Shown: positions 18,444 to 18,846 of the stretch, in pieces
Numbering within the stretch: position 1 is the stretch's first letter
Layout: the number at the start of each line of letters is the position of its first letter
From: CAYRGC01 sp964423795
Lineage (GTDB): Bacteria > Patescibacteriota > Gracilibacteria > Peribacterales > Peribacteraceae
Assembly: GCA_964423795.1 (NCBI GenBank)
Contig: CAYRGC010000019.1
Coordinates: 1-18,846 of the forward strand
Reading direction: 5' to 3'
DNA length: 18,846 nt
Program-made: the position numbers and the translations under genes
Notes under the pieces: generated by a model
What the model saw: only the letters and a program-made list of their open reading frames with translations
The model's database searches: none
Told to the model about the DNA's origin: nothing

Positions 18444-18846
18444 ATGATTCTCTCCGATCGCGACATCAAGTTGGCCCTCCAGAGCGGCCGCGTGAAAGTG
18501 GAACTGCCGGACGCCGCCGCGTACGGCATCCCCGAAGATCTCCAGCGCTACGTGCACGCGAGCAGCATGGACCTGCACCTCGGCAGCGTCTTCAAGCTCT
18601 ACGAGCACAGCAAGTTCGCGGTGATCGATCCCAAGCGCCCGGAGACGTTCCAGGGGCACATGCGCATGATCACGGTGCCGAAAGGGGAGGCGTACCTCGT
18701 GCAGCCGGGCGAGTTCGTCCTCGGCGTCACGGCGGAGATCGTCTCGGTCCCCGACGATCTCGTGGTCCGCGTGGAAGGCCGCAGTTCCCTGGGCCGCCTC
18801 GGCATCATCGTCCACTCGACGGCCGGATTCGTGGATCCCGGTTTCT
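18444..18846 (+). CDS. dcd: dCTP deaminase, N-terminal part (3' end outside window)
   Basis: Enzyme that deaminates dCTP to dUTP, the route to dTMP in many bacteria. The first ~134 residues are visible: the start MILSDRDIKLALQSGRVKVE, the SSMDLHLGSVFKLY strand, and the strongly conserved VEGRSSLGRLGIIVHSTAGFVDPGF, which includes the nucleotide-binding RSSLGRLG loop. The window ends just before the region expected to carry the catalytic glutamate (TLEL block), so activity, and whether this is the monofunctional or the bifunctional dCTP deaminase/dUTPase type, cannot be judged. It is divergent from the 615-aa gene, with 82 bases between. Confidence 0.95.
   Translation, partial: MILSDRDIKLALQSGRVKVELPDAAAYGIPEDLQRYVHASSMDLHLGSVFKLYEHSKFAVIDPKRPETFQGHMRMITVPKGEAYLVQPGEFVLGVTAEIVSVPDDLVVRVEGRSSLGRLGIIVHSTAGFVDPGF

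Overview
The window is GC-rich bacterial DNA with closely packed genes and standard stop use. TGA ends hrcA, the VirD4-like gene, glyA, dgkA and dnaX, so the UGA=Gly code of some candidate phyla is excluded. I infer a Patescibacteria (CPR) or similarly reduced lineage. The grounds are a shortened HrcA (236 aa), a DnaX without its usual Cys4 zinc motif, an orphan VirD4/TraG-like ATPase, an S23-type four-helix-bundle protein, a DsbA-type lipoprotein and large proteins of no known family. This is inference; no 16S rRNA is present.

Layout. Positions 1-2105 hold the 3' part of gyrA, then a symmetric hairpin array, rpmE (L31), a 102-aa unknown protein, and an AT-richer membrane protein gene. hrcA follows with a recognisable CIRCE operator lying on its own -10 box. 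Next is a ~530-bp unit (4499-5028) in which a reverse-strand four-helix-bundle gene sits between inverted arrays of AATACTGG, then the VirD4-like ATPase gene (5046-7775). Two small reverse-strand genes (66 and 38 aa) precede a NAT-like Cys-His-Asp enzyme gene (8275-9072).

Positions 9073-9856 have no convincing protein gene. On the minus strand they show several UUCG-capped hairpins and end in a strong intrinsic terminator, so I propose an unassigned structured RNA of roughly 600 nt. After it come an 89-aa unknown gene, the reverse-strand pair glyA-dgkA (one-carbon metabolism and lipid phosphorylation), a large lipoprotein, 5-formyltetrahydrofolate cyclo-ligase, dnaX, a DsbA-like lipoprotein convergent with a DM13-like lipoprotein, a 615-aa unknown protein, and the 5' end of dcd (dCTP deaminase).

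Two themes run across the window. First, many genes have a -10-like hexamer 5-9 nt before the start codon and no Shine-Dalgarno sequence, which suggests leaderless transcription is common; only the 38-aa gene and the membrane protein gene show clear purine-rich ribosome sites. Second, five gene borders carry short arrays of different 7-8-mers (AACCAGG, AATACTGG, AGCGAATA, GATTGCG, CGAAATTCG), three of them arranged as inverted pairs.
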